From assembly GCA_030323885.1 (NCBI GenBank), contig CM059189.1:48801015-48865014 (forward strand): a stretch of DNA of 64,000 bases. Reading direction: 5' to 3'. The DNA is from Branchipolynoe longqiensis (lineage: Eukaryota; Annelida; Polychaeta; Phyllodocida; Polynoidae). The notes below the pieces were generated by a model, which made no database searches, was not told where the DNA came from, and saw only the letters and a program-made list of their open reading frames with translations. The position numbers were made by a program, and so were the translations under genes. Of this stretch, positions 23,252 to 35,900 are shown piece after piece (the first letter of the stretch is position 1; each line of letters begins with the position of its first letter).

Positions 23252-23840
23252 TGGGTTATTCTTCAAAACTGGGCACCACATATTTGGTTTCCATGTTACG
23301 ATGCTGATAATTAAGTCTTTGTTTTATTGATAACAAGTCAATTAAGTATTGCAGCCTCTGTCTATCAGGTATGTTAGCAGTTCTAAGTGTATTGAATTTA
23401 TCCCACAAAAGATATCAAAATTATAATTGTGTGATTTTGCGCTAGATTGAAAATGTGAAAATTTACACATTTACATCATACATGTAGCCAGACTTTTTTC
23501 AACTTATTTTTCAACTTTTTTCTTGTAAGTTATAACCCTGTCTGCTTAACAGTAATCAATAAAATCTTGTTTGACTATGTTGTATATGTTAAAATGAGAT
23601 TCTGGATGTGTCTTTTATTTTCATGTTACACGAGTGATATTAATGTATTGCTCAATTTGTATAAGATCTAATTCAAAAAGTGAAATTCATTTTTTTCAAC
23701 TCTGACACATGCACAACATGCATACCTTCATAGGACATTGGATTAGGCTATTATCTGGAAGGATTTTTGCTATTATTTGGAAGGTTTTCACTTTTGGTTT
23801 CCATGTCACACTTTGGTGCCCAGTTTTAGAGAATGACCCA
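23252..23840. mobile_element. MITE with TGGGTYATTCT ends, copy 1
   Basis: Inverted ends TGGGTTATTCTTCAAAACTG and the inverse of CAGTTTTAGAGAATGACCCA extend about 45 bp inward (GGTTTCCATGT on both sides). The 589-bp interior is AT-rich and has no long ORF. Related copies are at 36205-36323 (right part only) and 56621-57561. Confidence 0.8.
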
Positions 23841-24071
23841 AATCTATATAATAAATTAAATACAACTCTTAAAATGAAACCTAAGATAACTAAAGTCAAA
23901 TGTTACTGAGTGTTTAAATAACTGGAACTCCTGCCAAAATTCACAACTGCAACAAGTGGCAAGCAGGATGTCATATGAACTATTCAACTGGTAGGAATTG
24001 TATCACAAAACGTGGTTAGGTATAGATTAGTAGTAGTACAAAACATATTTGGTACCGTTCTCGGTGGGATT

Positions 24072-24399
24072 GGTTGGTTGTTGGAGTTTTACGTCCTGCC
24101 AACATCTAAGGTCATATCAGGACGGGTACCGACTTGTGACAGTGCACATCCATGGTGACTTTATAGTACTTCCCCAGTGGGAGACCAGGCCACCAGCACC
24201 ATGACATGATATCCCACTGTCACATTATCTTGACACTGAGCCAATCAGTCCTTGCCGTATTCTAATAATGACGAGCGCTTGGCTAGGAAGCGACAAGTAT
24301 CACTTTTTAAGTCATTGGCTTGACTCGACATGGGTTCGAACCCCACGATCTACCAAAAGGGGAGACGGACGCTCAATTGATTTGGCTATTCCGTCTGGT
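24072..24399 (-). mobile_element. SINE-1 copy, head type B
   Basis: Full-length copy with minus-strand head ACCAGACGG...CCGAAT and B box GGGTTCGAACCC. It is flanked by TTCTCGGTGGGAT on both sides, a 13-bp target duplication, which proves its boundaries. Confidence 0.9.
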
Positions 24400-25010
24400 T
24401 TCTCGGTGGGATGAACATTTGTAGTTTCTGATACACAGCGTGGCATTCCATCTCCAAAGACAACACACGCACAAGATGGACATGTCACCGGTGAGGGCTG
24501 CCCTTATTCTGCACACAAGGGTGAAAGTGGTCTCCGGCAAAAATCGCAGAAAGCAAGCCGAGATTATTACAGCGACGGAAAATGTCCGTGAAAATGTGAT
24601 TTTGCCGCATAGGATTAGCACTGTCAGGGAATCGCAGAAAAATGACGCAAGTCAGGTTTCAACTATCCTTGTTGTGGCTATATTGTCCCCCATACCTAAC
24701 TCGTTCTTGTTTGGGTTTTATGTTCTCACAACATCTAAGGTTATATAAGAACTGGATTCAAATTAACCAAGTGTTGTCATATATATCCAGATTTCATGGC
24801 CTTTTTGTTTAACGTTAATCGGTGACTATCAAAAATCGCGGAAATCCACGGAGATTTTTCATCCCTGTGCACACCACCCGCGACACGGCGAGCCTCGCTT
24901 TGGTTTAATCACCGTTCCAGCGAACCCTGCTTCATAATCCTTGAACACTACAGACCAAGGCTACATTAGGGTTCACCTCAGTCGGCCCTGAGACATATTT
25001 TGTTTTGCCA
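24400..25010. other. Unassigned sequence with a SINE-1 tail fragment
   Basis: No gene is recognised; the open frames near 24373-24748 have no family signature. A SINE-1 3' fragment lies at about 24700-24752 (GGGTTTTATGTTCTCACAAC). Confidence 0.45.
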
Positions 25011-25012
25011 AT

Positions 25013-25345
25013 TTGCGTTCAATATACGCCTCAGAGTTGACTCCGAGACGTCACGCTTTTTTAGTAGGAAGCGAAAACGCCTCCAAAATTACTGTGGGTG
25101 CTAGCCAATCAGAGCTGTTCTTTCAATTGCAAATGGCTGCAGGAAGTGCACGTCATGGAGGCCGCCATTTTCGAGGCACCCAACTGCTAAAACGCCGTTC
25201 AGGGTAGCGCAACATTTGGAATTTCTCCAAGGCGCCTTCGAAGTGCACAGTTGAATGCGGTCCTAGCAGAGCGAACGAAGCCTTGCGAGAAGTTGCTTTG
25301 TGGGACGAGACTGCGGGGTGAGTGTATCCATGCATATATTGTTAC
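25013..25345 (+). promoter_or_regulatory. Candidate promoter / first exon
   Basis: A GC-rich island in AT-rich surroundings contains CACGTCATGG (CRE-like) followed by GGCCGCCATTTTC, a YY1-type element usually found at transcription starts. GCGGGGTGAGTGT near 25313 and ATACAGGTAAGC near 25385 are plausible splice donors. Short open frames exist on both strands but match nothing I know. Confidence 0.35.
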
Positions 25346-25426
25346 CCTGGAGATAACTCAGCTTGCGGGGAATGTGGTTTGTGATACAGGTAAGCACAAC
25401 ATCACCTGCCTCTTCCAATCTGTGTG

Positions 25427-25520
25427 CAAGTGTGTGTGTGTGTGTGTGTCTGTGATTGTATCTGTGTGTGTCTGTGTGTGTGTCTCTGTGTCTGTGTGTG
25501 TGATTGTATGTGTGTGTTCG
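25427..25520. repeat. (TG)n-rich microsatellite
   Basis: Imperfect TG repeat with CTGTG and ATTGTA interruptions. Sequence from 25520 to 25985 shows nothing recognised. Confidence 0.9.
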
Positions 25521-25986
25521 TGTGCCGTGAAGCCCTCATTTCGCAGATTTGAACACCGAACACTGGGAAAAGTCCAGTCGGACTGTTCTGCAGGGAAGCT
25601 CTGTGAAAGGAAAGAAAGGCAAACATAAGTCTTCCACGGGGCAGTGCTGTGTTTGGGATTGATGATGGGAAAATGAGAATATCTTAGTTACATTAAGCAT
25701 TCGCACCGATCGGTCCAGTGAGTGATCCACTTTGCTACATCCGCATCTGGACACGTGGAAGCACCAACGTGCGTTTACATGCTTTTCCATTTTGTGTCAC
25801 ATTCATATACCGCATACCACATATATGGAATCTTAGCTTCAGACTTACCAACATATTGTCAACGTTACATAAATTCTTCTGAATCTTACGAACACAGAAC
25901 TAGTGATCAGGGGCCCAACCCATCCTTCCCAGTTATTCACAAAGAAAAACCTACAAAAAAAAACCAACAGTGGGTGAATAGTTACG

Positions 25987-26303
25987 GTTGGGTGGTTGTT
26001 GGGGTTTTATGTCCTGGCAACATCTAAGGTTATATCAGGACAGGTACCGACTTGTGACAGTGCGCACTCAGTCCTGCCCACTGGGAAATCAGACTGCCAG
26101 CACCATGACCCGATATCCCACTCCGTCACATTATCCTGACACTGAGCTAACCAATCGTTGCCCTATCCTATTAATGCTGAGCACCAAGCTAGGAAGCGAC
26201 AAGTATCAATTTGATAAGTCATTGGTTTGACTTGACTGGGATTCTAACTCCCGGTCTCCGGCACGGGAGGCCTGCGCTCTATCGATTCAGCTACCTCGGC
26301 CGG
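25987..26303 (-). mobile_element. SINE-1 copy
   Basis: Near full length: tail GGTTGTTGGGGTTTTATGTC and tRNA-like head ending CTCGGCCGGT. A SINE-1 tail fragment also lies at about 26490-26525, just before the 47-bp array. Confidence 0.85.
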
Positions 26304-26519
26304 TACAGCACAGCATCGCAGTGGGGAGGGCAACATTTACTCAGACGAATAAAAACATTGATTGGAACAATTGTTAAAAATGATGTCTGGAAAATCAAGC
26401 CACCCACCTTTATCAGAAGAATTGTGTGAGTGTATTTCCTCTACTTGTTGCAACTTGACAACCTCGACGAAGTGCTGTAAGATTGAAAAAAGGATTGGTT
26501 GGCATTTTATGTCCGAGCA

Positions 26520-28670
26520 TCACATCTAACTTAGATATTGTGAGATACATTTCAGAGGAAGACGTGTATTTACTAACTTAGATATTGTGAGATACATTTC
26601 AGAGGGAGGTGCGTATTTACTAACTTAGATATTGTGAGATACATTTCAGAGGAAGGCACGTATTTACTAACTTAGATATTGTGAGATACATTTCAGAGGA
26701 AGGCGTGTATTTACTAACTTAGATTGTGAGGGACATTTCAAAGGAAGGCGTGTATTTACTAACTTAGATATTGTGAGATACATTTCAGAGGGAGTCGCGT
26801 ATTTACTAACTTAGATATTGTGAGATACATTTCAGAGGAAGGCGCATATTTACTAACTTAGATATTGTGAGATACATTACAGAGGGAGGTGCGTATTTAC
26901 TAACTTAGATATTGTGAGATACATTTCAGAGGAAGGCGTGTATTTACTAACTTAGATATTGTGAGATACTTTACAGAGGAAGGTGGGTATTTACTAACTT
27001 AGACATTGTGAGATACACTTCAGAGGGAGTCGCGTATTTACTAACTTAGATATTGTGAGGGACATTTCAGAGGAAGGCGTGTATTTAGAAACTTAGATAT
27101 TGTGAGATACACTTCAGAGGGAGTCGCGTATTTACTAACTTAGATATTGTGAGATACATTTCAGAGGAAGTTGCGTATTTACTAACTTAGATATTGTGAG
27201 ATACATTTCAGAGGAAGTCGCGTATTTACTAACTTAGATATTGTGAGATACATTTCAGAGGAAGGCGTGTATTTACTAACTTAGATATTGTGAGGGACAT
27301 TTCAGAGGAAGGCGTGTATTTACTAACTTAGATATTGTGAGATACATTTCAGAGGGAGTCGCGTATTTACTAACTTAGATATTGTGAGATACATTTCAGA
27401 GGGAGGTGCATACTTACTAACTTAGATATTGTGAGATACACTTCAGAGGGCGGTGCATATTTACTAATTTAGATATTGTGAGATACATTTCAGAGGGAGG
27501 TGCGTACTTACTAACTTAGATATTGTGAGATACATTTCAGAGGAAGGCGCGTATTTACTAACTTAGATATTGTGAGATACATTTCAGAGGAAGTCGCATA
27601 TTTACTAACTTAGATATTGTGAGATACATTTCAGAGGAAGTCGCGTATTTACTAACTTAGATATTGTGAGATACATTTCAGAGGAAGGTGTGTATTTACT
27701 AACTTAGATATTGTGAGGGACATTTCAAAGGAAGGCGTGTATTTACTAACTTAGATATTGTGAGATAGATTTCAGAGGGAGTCGCGTATTTACTAACTTA
27801 GATATTGTGAGATACATTTCAGAGGAAGGCGCATATTTACTAACATAGATATTGTGAGATACATTACAGAGGGAGGTGCGTATTTACTAACTTAGATATT
27901 GTGAGATACATTTCAGAGGAAGGCGTGTATTTACTAACTTAGATATTGTGAGATACTTTACAGAGGAAGGTGGGTATTTACTAACTTAGACATTGTGAGA
28001 TACACTTCAGAGGGAGTCGCGTATTTACTAACTTAGATATTGTGAGATACATTTCAGAGGGAGGTGCATATTTACTAACTTAGATATTGTGAGATACATT
28101 TCAGAGGAAGGCGCGTATTTACTAACTTAGATATTGTGAGGGACATTTCAGAGGATGGCGTGTATTTACAAACTTGGATATTGTGAGATACACTTCAGAG
28201 GGAGTCGCGTATTTACTAAGTTAGATATTGTGAGATACATTTCAGAGGAAGTCGCGTATTTACTAACTTAGATATTGTGAGATACATTTCAGAGGAAGTC
28301 GCGTATTTACTAACTTAGATATTGTGAGATACATTTCAGAGGAAGGCGTGTATTTACTAACTTAGATATTGTGAGATACATTTCAGAGGGAGGCGTGTAT
28401 TTACTAACTTAGATATTGTGAGGGACATTTCAGAGGAAGGTGTGTATTTACTTAGATATTGTGAGATACATTTCAGAGGGAGGTGCGTATTTACTAACTT
28501 AGATATTGTAAGATACTTTTCAGAGGAAGGCGTGTATTTACTAACTTAGATATTGTGAGATACTACATTTCAGAGGAAGGCACGTATTTACTAACTTAGA
28601 TATTGTGAGATACACTTCAGAGGAAGGCGTGTATTTACTAACTTAGATAGTGTAAGATACATTGGCAAAG
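26520..28670. repeat. 47-bp minisatellite array
   Basis: About 45 units containing CTTAGATATTGTGAGATACA and TTTCAGAGGAAGGCGTGTAT plus TTACTAA. A distinctive run of variant units recurs 987 bp apart (from 26880 to 27867, exactly 21 periods), so a block of about 21 units was duplicated as a whole. No coding frame. Confidence 0.95.
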
Positions 28671-28817
28671 ATGAGCTTAAAACCTTTTATTCTCCCATAT
28701 GTAATTATGAGGAATTATTTTGCAAAGTAGAAATGCAAATTTGTATGCTTCCAGAATAGAATACTTTATATCACAGAAACCAAGAAACCGACTTGAAATT
28801 TCAGGAAATTTATGATT

Positions 28818-29141
28818 GGTTGTTGGTTGTTGGACTTTTAGGTCCTGGCAATATCGAAGGTCATATCAGGGCAGGTACTGAATTGTGACAGTGCGCACTC
28901 ATGGCGACTTTTTAGTGCTGCCCCACTGGGAAATCAAGCGATCGGCACATATCCCACTCAATCACATTATCCTGATACTGAGCTAACCAGTCATTGCCCT
29001 ATCCTATTAATGATGAGCACCAGGTTAGGAAGCGACAAGTATCAATTTTGTAAGTCATTGGTTTGACTCAACTGGGAATCGAACTCCAGACCTTCCGCAC
29101 GAGAAGCCTGTGCTCTACCGATTCGGTCACCGCGTCCGGTC
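28818..29141 (-). mobile_element. SINE-1 copy, head type A
   Basis: Full-length copy, with tail TTGTTGGACTTTTAGGTCCT and head ending CACCGCGTCCGGT. Sequence from 29142 to 29415 is unassigned. Confidence 0.85.
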
Positions 29142-29417
29142 GAAATTTATGAATAAAAAATAGTTCGGTTTTCGCCAAATAGAATTCGATATATGTAACG
29201 AAAATGGTACGAACAAAAATAATAATTAGTCAAGGATTATTTCTGATTAAGTAAAAAAACAAAAAAAAAACCTTTCTTAGTTTTCTTAGCCTCATTTAAA
29301 ATGACAAATATTAGAGATTCTGTATGAAATTGAGAGGATTACACACGACTCAGTCAAACGCCTGTACTGGTATGCTCCAACAGTAATTATGTTGTTAGTC
29401 ATAGACGTAACCTGCTA

Positions 29418-29670
29418 AGGGGTCATCCAAAGTTTTCAACATTTTCAAAGTCATACAAAGTATACTACTTTTCCAGACCGCCGCCCCCACGCCCACCCCC
29501 CTCCCAAATAGTACACATCAACACTTTAATACAGAACATAATGTACGCCAACAAATATCAACATTTGATTCAAAGATATAGGTTGTACTTGCCCGACACC
29601 CCCCCCCCCCCATCCCCCTGTCGTACATTTTGTATGACCGTGAAAATGTTGAAAACTTTGGATGACCCCT
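29418..29670. mobile_element. Mariner-like MITE with ~40-bp TIRs
   Basis: AGGGGTCATCCAAAGTTTTC at the left is mirrored by GAAAACTTTGGATGACCCCT at the right. The match extends through CAACATTTTC and GTCATACA, about 40 bp. TA flanks both ends (29416-29417, 29671-29672), the mariner/Tc1 duplication. The interior contains C-rich runs and no ORF. Confidence 0.9.
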
Positions 29671-29741
29671 TAGAAACCGAGGCCTTTCTAAAAAATATCT
29701 TTCTTTTCTTTTTTTTGACTGAATCCATGACAACTACATGT

Positions 29742-29747
29742 TTTATT
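29742..29747 (-). terminator. Possible SMCR8 polyadenylation signal
   Basis: AATAAA on the minus strand about 95 bp after the in-frame stop at 29841. It would end the transcript if the exon-r donor is not used. Confidence 0.35.
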
Positions 29748-29840
29748 GTGAATTACATCCAGTCTTTCAGGTCAGGCACAAACTACTGTACTTGGGGGTG
29801 ACCTGGAGCACCTCATCCCGCCATCACTATAGTATGTAGG

Positions 29841-29964
29841 TCAGTCACTACTGACCTTGATGATCTGCGAGTCATGCTCGTTGACTTTGAGCTTTGTCAT
29901 GAACTCCTGTTCTGCATTTCGCGCCTGGTCCCGATGCGCAGGCTCACACCACGAGTAGCCGCGT
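29841..29964 (-). CDS. SMCR8: SMCR8 exon r, terminal or penultimate
   Basis: Acceptor CGTTATAG. Encodes AEQEFMTKLKVNEHDSQIIK, aligned with human ASRQMSFLKLTLGLVNEDVRV. A GTCAGT donor at 29855-29850 would continue to a further exon, which vertebrate SMCR8 would require (about 40 more residues). Read-through instead adds VSSD and stops at 29841, with AATAAA on the minus strand at 29742-29747. No later exon was found in the window. Confidence 0.8.
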
Positions 29965-32900
29965 CTATAACGACACATGTAGTTATGGTACAATATGACA
30001 CAGAGTTGGTGAAATGGGAGAGAATGCAAAAAGACAAGATGGCGACAATAGAATGCTGTCGATTTCACCTTTAAAGTTCATTAAACTACATGTTTGATTA
30101 TATTTGTCAACTCAACGAGCAGAAGGTAAATATGAAGATGTATATGAAGAATATATTTTGTTTCTTAAATTAAGAATTTAGCATGTGCTGATTTCATTTA
30201 CCCAGCCTTTTGCCACTTTTTCTAATGGTTTTTTTTTTTTACCCCTACTGCAAGTACGGAGTGAATCGATCTATCTAGATAATTACATTGTAAATAAGAC
30301 CACGTGGTTCGTTAATAATGTCATTTGCTTGTTTCAAATCGATAAATGCACAACTGTCAACATTTGAAAATTCTCATGAGGGAGACTATAGGACTGATGA
30401 GAAATCAGTTTTTACGCCATTCGCACACGCACTGTGAGCCTAGTGTATGCTTACAAAAGCTTGTTTTATTTAACGATGCCTCTAGAGCACATTATCTAAC
30501 TTAGAAAAACATTGATTTTTATCATCGGCTATTGGACATCACATATGGTCATTCTGACATATTTCTTAAGAGGCAACCTGCTGCCGCCACATAGGCTACT
30601 ATTTCCGATAAGCAGTAAGGGGTCTTTTACATGCACTTTCTCAGACAGGACAGGACATACCACAACCTTTGATGAACCATTTTTGGACCACTGGTTGGAA
30701 CAGAAAATAGCTCAAACTACGAATTATGTGTCCAATGAGCAGAATCACTTGCCATATAAATAAAACAAATAAAATTCATGGCACAGGCTCGTCAGTTTTC
30801 TAAAGGCGTGAGATTGGGCTAAAATTGAATACCCGATCGGGAGGTCGGGAGAGGTACTTAAAATCGGCAGACTTGACAGGTATGTAAATCTATCATCATC
30901 ATCATCATCATGCTGTCGGTCGCGATGTGACAAAGACTGCTTTCATTACTTGACTGTCGCTCTCCATTTAGCTCTCTGCTGTGAGAGTGATGTCCATGAG
31001 TCGTCTTAATGTCTCTCAGCTTCAGGTTTCTCTTGATGGTATCCTTGAACCGGAGACGAGGGCGCCCTCTCTTTCTGTAACCAGAAGACAGTTGAGAGTA
31101 GAGGATCTTCTTTGGTCGCCTGTCTGATGACATCCTGATGAGGTGTCCAGTCCACCGGAGATTCTTTTTGATCAGAAGATCTTCCATAGAGGGCAGCCCC
31201 ATCCGTTCGAGTATTTCCTTATTTGTCACTTTGTCCTTCCAGGTTAGCCTCATCATCGAATGCAGATGTCGCATCATGAAGGCATGCAGCTTTTTCACCT
31301 GTCGTCTGTACACTGTCATGGCCTCGGCTCCATACAGTAGGGTGGATAGCACGATTGCACAGTAGTAAATCTAAATGTCAGCCAAAAAGAACGGAGGCAT
31401 CACTACGGTGAACAGCGTGTGGTCGTCTGCCATATGTTGCACCTAGATCCTTGTAAGAGACTGGAAATAAAGATGACGTTTTGCCTGAGGGTGAGTCGTC
31501 TGTGCTGCACACATGTAGGTACATTATACACAGGTTTAATGACACACACTTAGTCCAGTGTTCAGCTTTCAAAACGAGATCATCGGCGTGTTTATATCAA
31601 CGCTCGGCAGTTTGTCTGAAACCCGCCCAATTGTACCAACAGCGGCGCCACCTTGCGGACTACGTAGGAACTACAATCACAGCGAACAAGCGAGCTTGTT
31701 TTTTTTACATTGGATTGGTTAGTTGGTTGTTGGAGCTTTACGTCCTGGTAACATCTAAGGTCATATCAGGACGGGTACCGACTTGTAACAGTGCACACTC
31801 ATGGCGACTTTATAGTGCTGCCCCACTGGGAAACCAGGCCGCCAGCACCATGATCTGATATCCCACACAGGTCTCAGTCACATGATTGTCCTGGCACTGA
31901 GCCAACCAGTCGGAAGCTTGATTTATATTAATTAGAGCTGGTGATCAATAACGCCGTATTTTAAGCTGATGCTAACTTAAGGGCTGTTACTTTCTGACAC
32001 TTTCTGTGAAAACTCAGGATATCTACGAATACTCAGTGGGAAAAAAATTTGCTCTCGTAATGAAGGGAAATGCTCAAGTGACACCTGTCAATCAGAAGCA
32101 ATCAGAGGGCAAATTATAAAAAGTCTACAGCTGCAGGAGAACAGATAGAGTTGCAGAGCATGGATCTCGAAAAAGACTTGGGGGTCTGGATAGACCCAAG
32201 CCTGACCTTCTCTATTCATTGTGAGACCCAGGCTGGGAAAGCCAATAGAACACTCGGCCTCATAAGACGTACTTACACATACCTGGATGAAGTCAGTCTG
32301 ACCAAGCTATGCACATCCCTGGTAAGATGCAAGCTAGAATATGGATACCCAGCATGGGCACCAATGTACAGGAAGGACTTTGAACTTCTCAAGAGAGTAC
32401 AGAGGCGCGCCACCTGCCTGGTACCAACCCTGAAGAATTTCTCTTATGAAGACCGACTATGAGCACTAAACCTGCAAAGCCTATACTACAGAAGGGCCTG
32501 CGGAGACCTCATTGAGATCTACAAACACCTCAGCGGAACATATACAGTAAAAAACCGGTACATCATACTCGAGCCAACACACGGTCTGATAACCAGAGGG
32601 CATAATAAGAAGATCGTCAAACCCAGAACTAACAAGCGATTTCGTTAAAATTTCCTCACTGAAAGAGCCGGGAACACTTGGAACAGACGCCTCGCTGATG
32701 TAGTGAATGCCCCAAGCTTAAACTCTTTCAAAGGATGCCTCGATAAGCACTGGGTAATTTACCGCTACAGTCAGCGCTCGCCGCACGAAAACTATAATTT
32801 CACTAGGTCCCACTTAGACAGGCCAAAGCTGCTAACAGGCATTCATGCCTAATTTCTTAAGCAGAAGACGATAAGTGTAAGTGTAAGTGTATGTCTAAAA

Positions 32901-35900
32901 CCACTCACTGATCGTGCCCACTCGCCTCAATGATTTATACTTATTCTCTTTTGTTGATAGATTTAGGCCTGTTAACAGATTTGGCCTGTGCATATGCAGC
33001 GAGGACTGACTATACAGATTCTGTCTTCAAAATGTATACAGTCTGTTTTTCAATACATTTTGTGATGGGGTTTCGACTATTTTGGGTGGAAGCCTATTCC
33101 ATGTGTTTGTGCTTTATGAAGGAGAAAGTTTTTGCTTAGGCGCCGGTAGGTCCTGGAATTTTGAATCCTCAGTTTGTGTCCGCTGGTCTCTGGTTTGTCA
33201 ATCTGAATGTCACAAGTGGGGCTCGTAAACCCAAAACACAATGCTGGTGGTGACCTAGTTAAATCCATAGAAACTGCTACACATAATATCTACATGCATT
33301 GACAGTTTATTGTAATAGTGTTTCCGGTTGAATCATTTAAATTTAGATCGTTTGTTTATTGGGGTTTTACCTCCTAGCACTTTAAGTTTAGAATTATACT
33401 CACTGAAGTAGGTTGCTTGCGGGTGAGTTGATGCAGAAGGAATGGTAGAATATGTGAGCCTTGCTGGCTAGCTCCAAAAGCACACTGGAAGATCAACATA
33501 ATAATAACTATGCAGAATAACTTAAGTAAATGTGACTATCTGTAGCAAACAGACATGTTCTGACATAAAGCGAGCAACGTATGTTCCTAATAAACTATGG
33601 AAATATTCCTATTTAAAGCAGAACTACTCTATTTTGGTTTGACAAAATACAATATTAAATGAAAGAAACTTTTGTTTTAAACACAATTATTCAAACAATT
33701 ATGCAAAGTATCTGTAAACATTAAATACAGTAAAACCTCTCTAACCGACCACCTCCACAGATCGACCACTCCCCTATATTGACCGCTTTATTTGAGTCCC
33801 AAACGGTCGGATTTAGAGAGGTTTTACTGTAGTCTTGATGAGTAGATGTGAGCAATAGTCTATAAATAACCTCAAGTTCTAATCGTATTGAGCACTTGTG
33901 CCTTGACACTGCAACTACCCTATAGATTATTTTATATTTCTTTTTAAACTCAGTGTTAATTACTTCTTTTTTTTAAAGAAATTAAGAAATTGCAAACTTG
34001 TAGAAGATATGCCCATGTAAATACATCTGCAAATTGTAAATACATATCTGAAATAGTTTGTGTATTTTTTATAGGGAATTAGATGGGTCGTGTGTAATGC
34101 CTTCATAACGAACTCTCCGACTTGACTCCCACCTTTTTGTAAACAATATACTTGAATTGTGACACGCATGGCATACCATAATTATTACATACGTACATCA
34201 TTATAGCTGCATAGTCCGATGAAAACATCGAATTTTGAAAAGCAAAGCAATTATTTAGATTTGATTCTAGATGTCTAACTTAGATACCGTTGCACTTATC
34301 AAACATTTGTCGCCACATAGAAGGGAACACTGGGGCAACTTAATAGAACCTGTTACTGCAGAAGTCTATGGTGTCAGAGTTTTGGCAAGCTTGCCAACAT
34401 TAATTTAGCATATTTGCACTTCAAATATCTCAAAAGTTAGTAATTTAAAATGAAAGTTACTTCAAATTAAAGTACGGTAGATTTATAATGATCAATTTAA
34501 TATCTTTATCTAAGAAAAATGACAGAAACTCAAATCATTGGACTATGCAACTTTAAGCACCCGACAAAACTAACTTCATGCAGTGTTGAACGGTTGAAGG
34601 AATGGCGTTACCTGTGAATGTATGCAATGTATGCCTTTTCGCATCGTATGTGGCGCCGTTTGTTGTAAATACCAGTAATAATCCCTGACTGAAACACAAC
34701 ACACTCAACATGATGAAACCTGTTCACACAGTTACATAAACTCCCAATGATGTAATGCCTTCAACACTGTACTTTCTACAAACCATTTGATAATAACTTC
34801 AGTGTATTTATGATTAGAAATAGAATTAAGTTAGGTGATTTAGAAATGTTCTATCTTCAATGGTGATGGTAGTGGTAATAATGATGATGATTATGATGAC
34901 GATGATGATAAACTACCAGTAGATACATCACTACGAAGAGAATTCCAACCCTCCTACACTACTTCAAATACTACATTTGTTGTTAAATCAAATCTGAATT
35001 TTAATTAATCTAGTTTAGCCTTTTTGAGGGCAGCTGGACTGTACCACCTCATATAGTTTACTAAATAGATTCTATCAATTATTAATAAAACTTTTCTTTT
35101 TCTATGGGAATTTGTTTCCCTTGACCACAAATATATGATTGTGAGCTTTCTAATTTAATGAGTGTCTATTGGCACATAATTAATTGTCTGCTTTTACATG
35201 TAAAAGCGATGGTTTGAACAAAAAACAAACATTTCTCGCCGTGAATATGGCCTATGCTGCCGACACGGCGTAAAGCAACCACTAATCAATCAATCAATCA
35301 ATCAGTTTAGCCTACTAATTTGAACTTACAGATTAACTTACAGATCTTCTTCTGGCTGATCTAGGACCTATTCGGCCTCTAATGCCAGCTCGTTATGGTA
35401 AAAAAGAATATTTGTTCACACATATGGAGGTCTACGGTGGCCTGAAGTCATAATTGTGGGTGTCCTCTCCAATGTCTATCCAGCCTTCTCTCAAATGCTT
35501 CTACCGTTGGTGCTTCAACCACTTGGTCTTGAAGACTGTTCCATGGATCTGTCACTCAAAAGAAAAATGAGTGCTTCCTGACCTCAAGTCTGGGCCTCTC
35601 GCTGAAGATCTTATACCGCTGGCCTCTGGTGTTACTGTTTGTTCTGAGGTTGAACAAACCCATTGTGACCCTTGAGGAAGGACCTATTGCTTTCTGATAA
35701 TGTGGCTAGAATTAAACTCACCTCATATGCTGGGGCACAGAGAGTCTTCTTCTCCAGATCCAAGATGGAAACATATCTCTACAAAACATAGTGACAATGT
35801 AAGAACTGGCACAAGTTGCAAGCACCTGAAACGCAATGCAGTATCTCTCCTTCCATTTTACAGATTAACTTTAAAAGGAAAATGATCAAATAACTACTAT

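Noticed and set aside
24373..24748. Small gene between SINE copies
   Set aside because: Open frames on both strands overlap a SINE edge and match no known family; no supporting splice or promoter signals.
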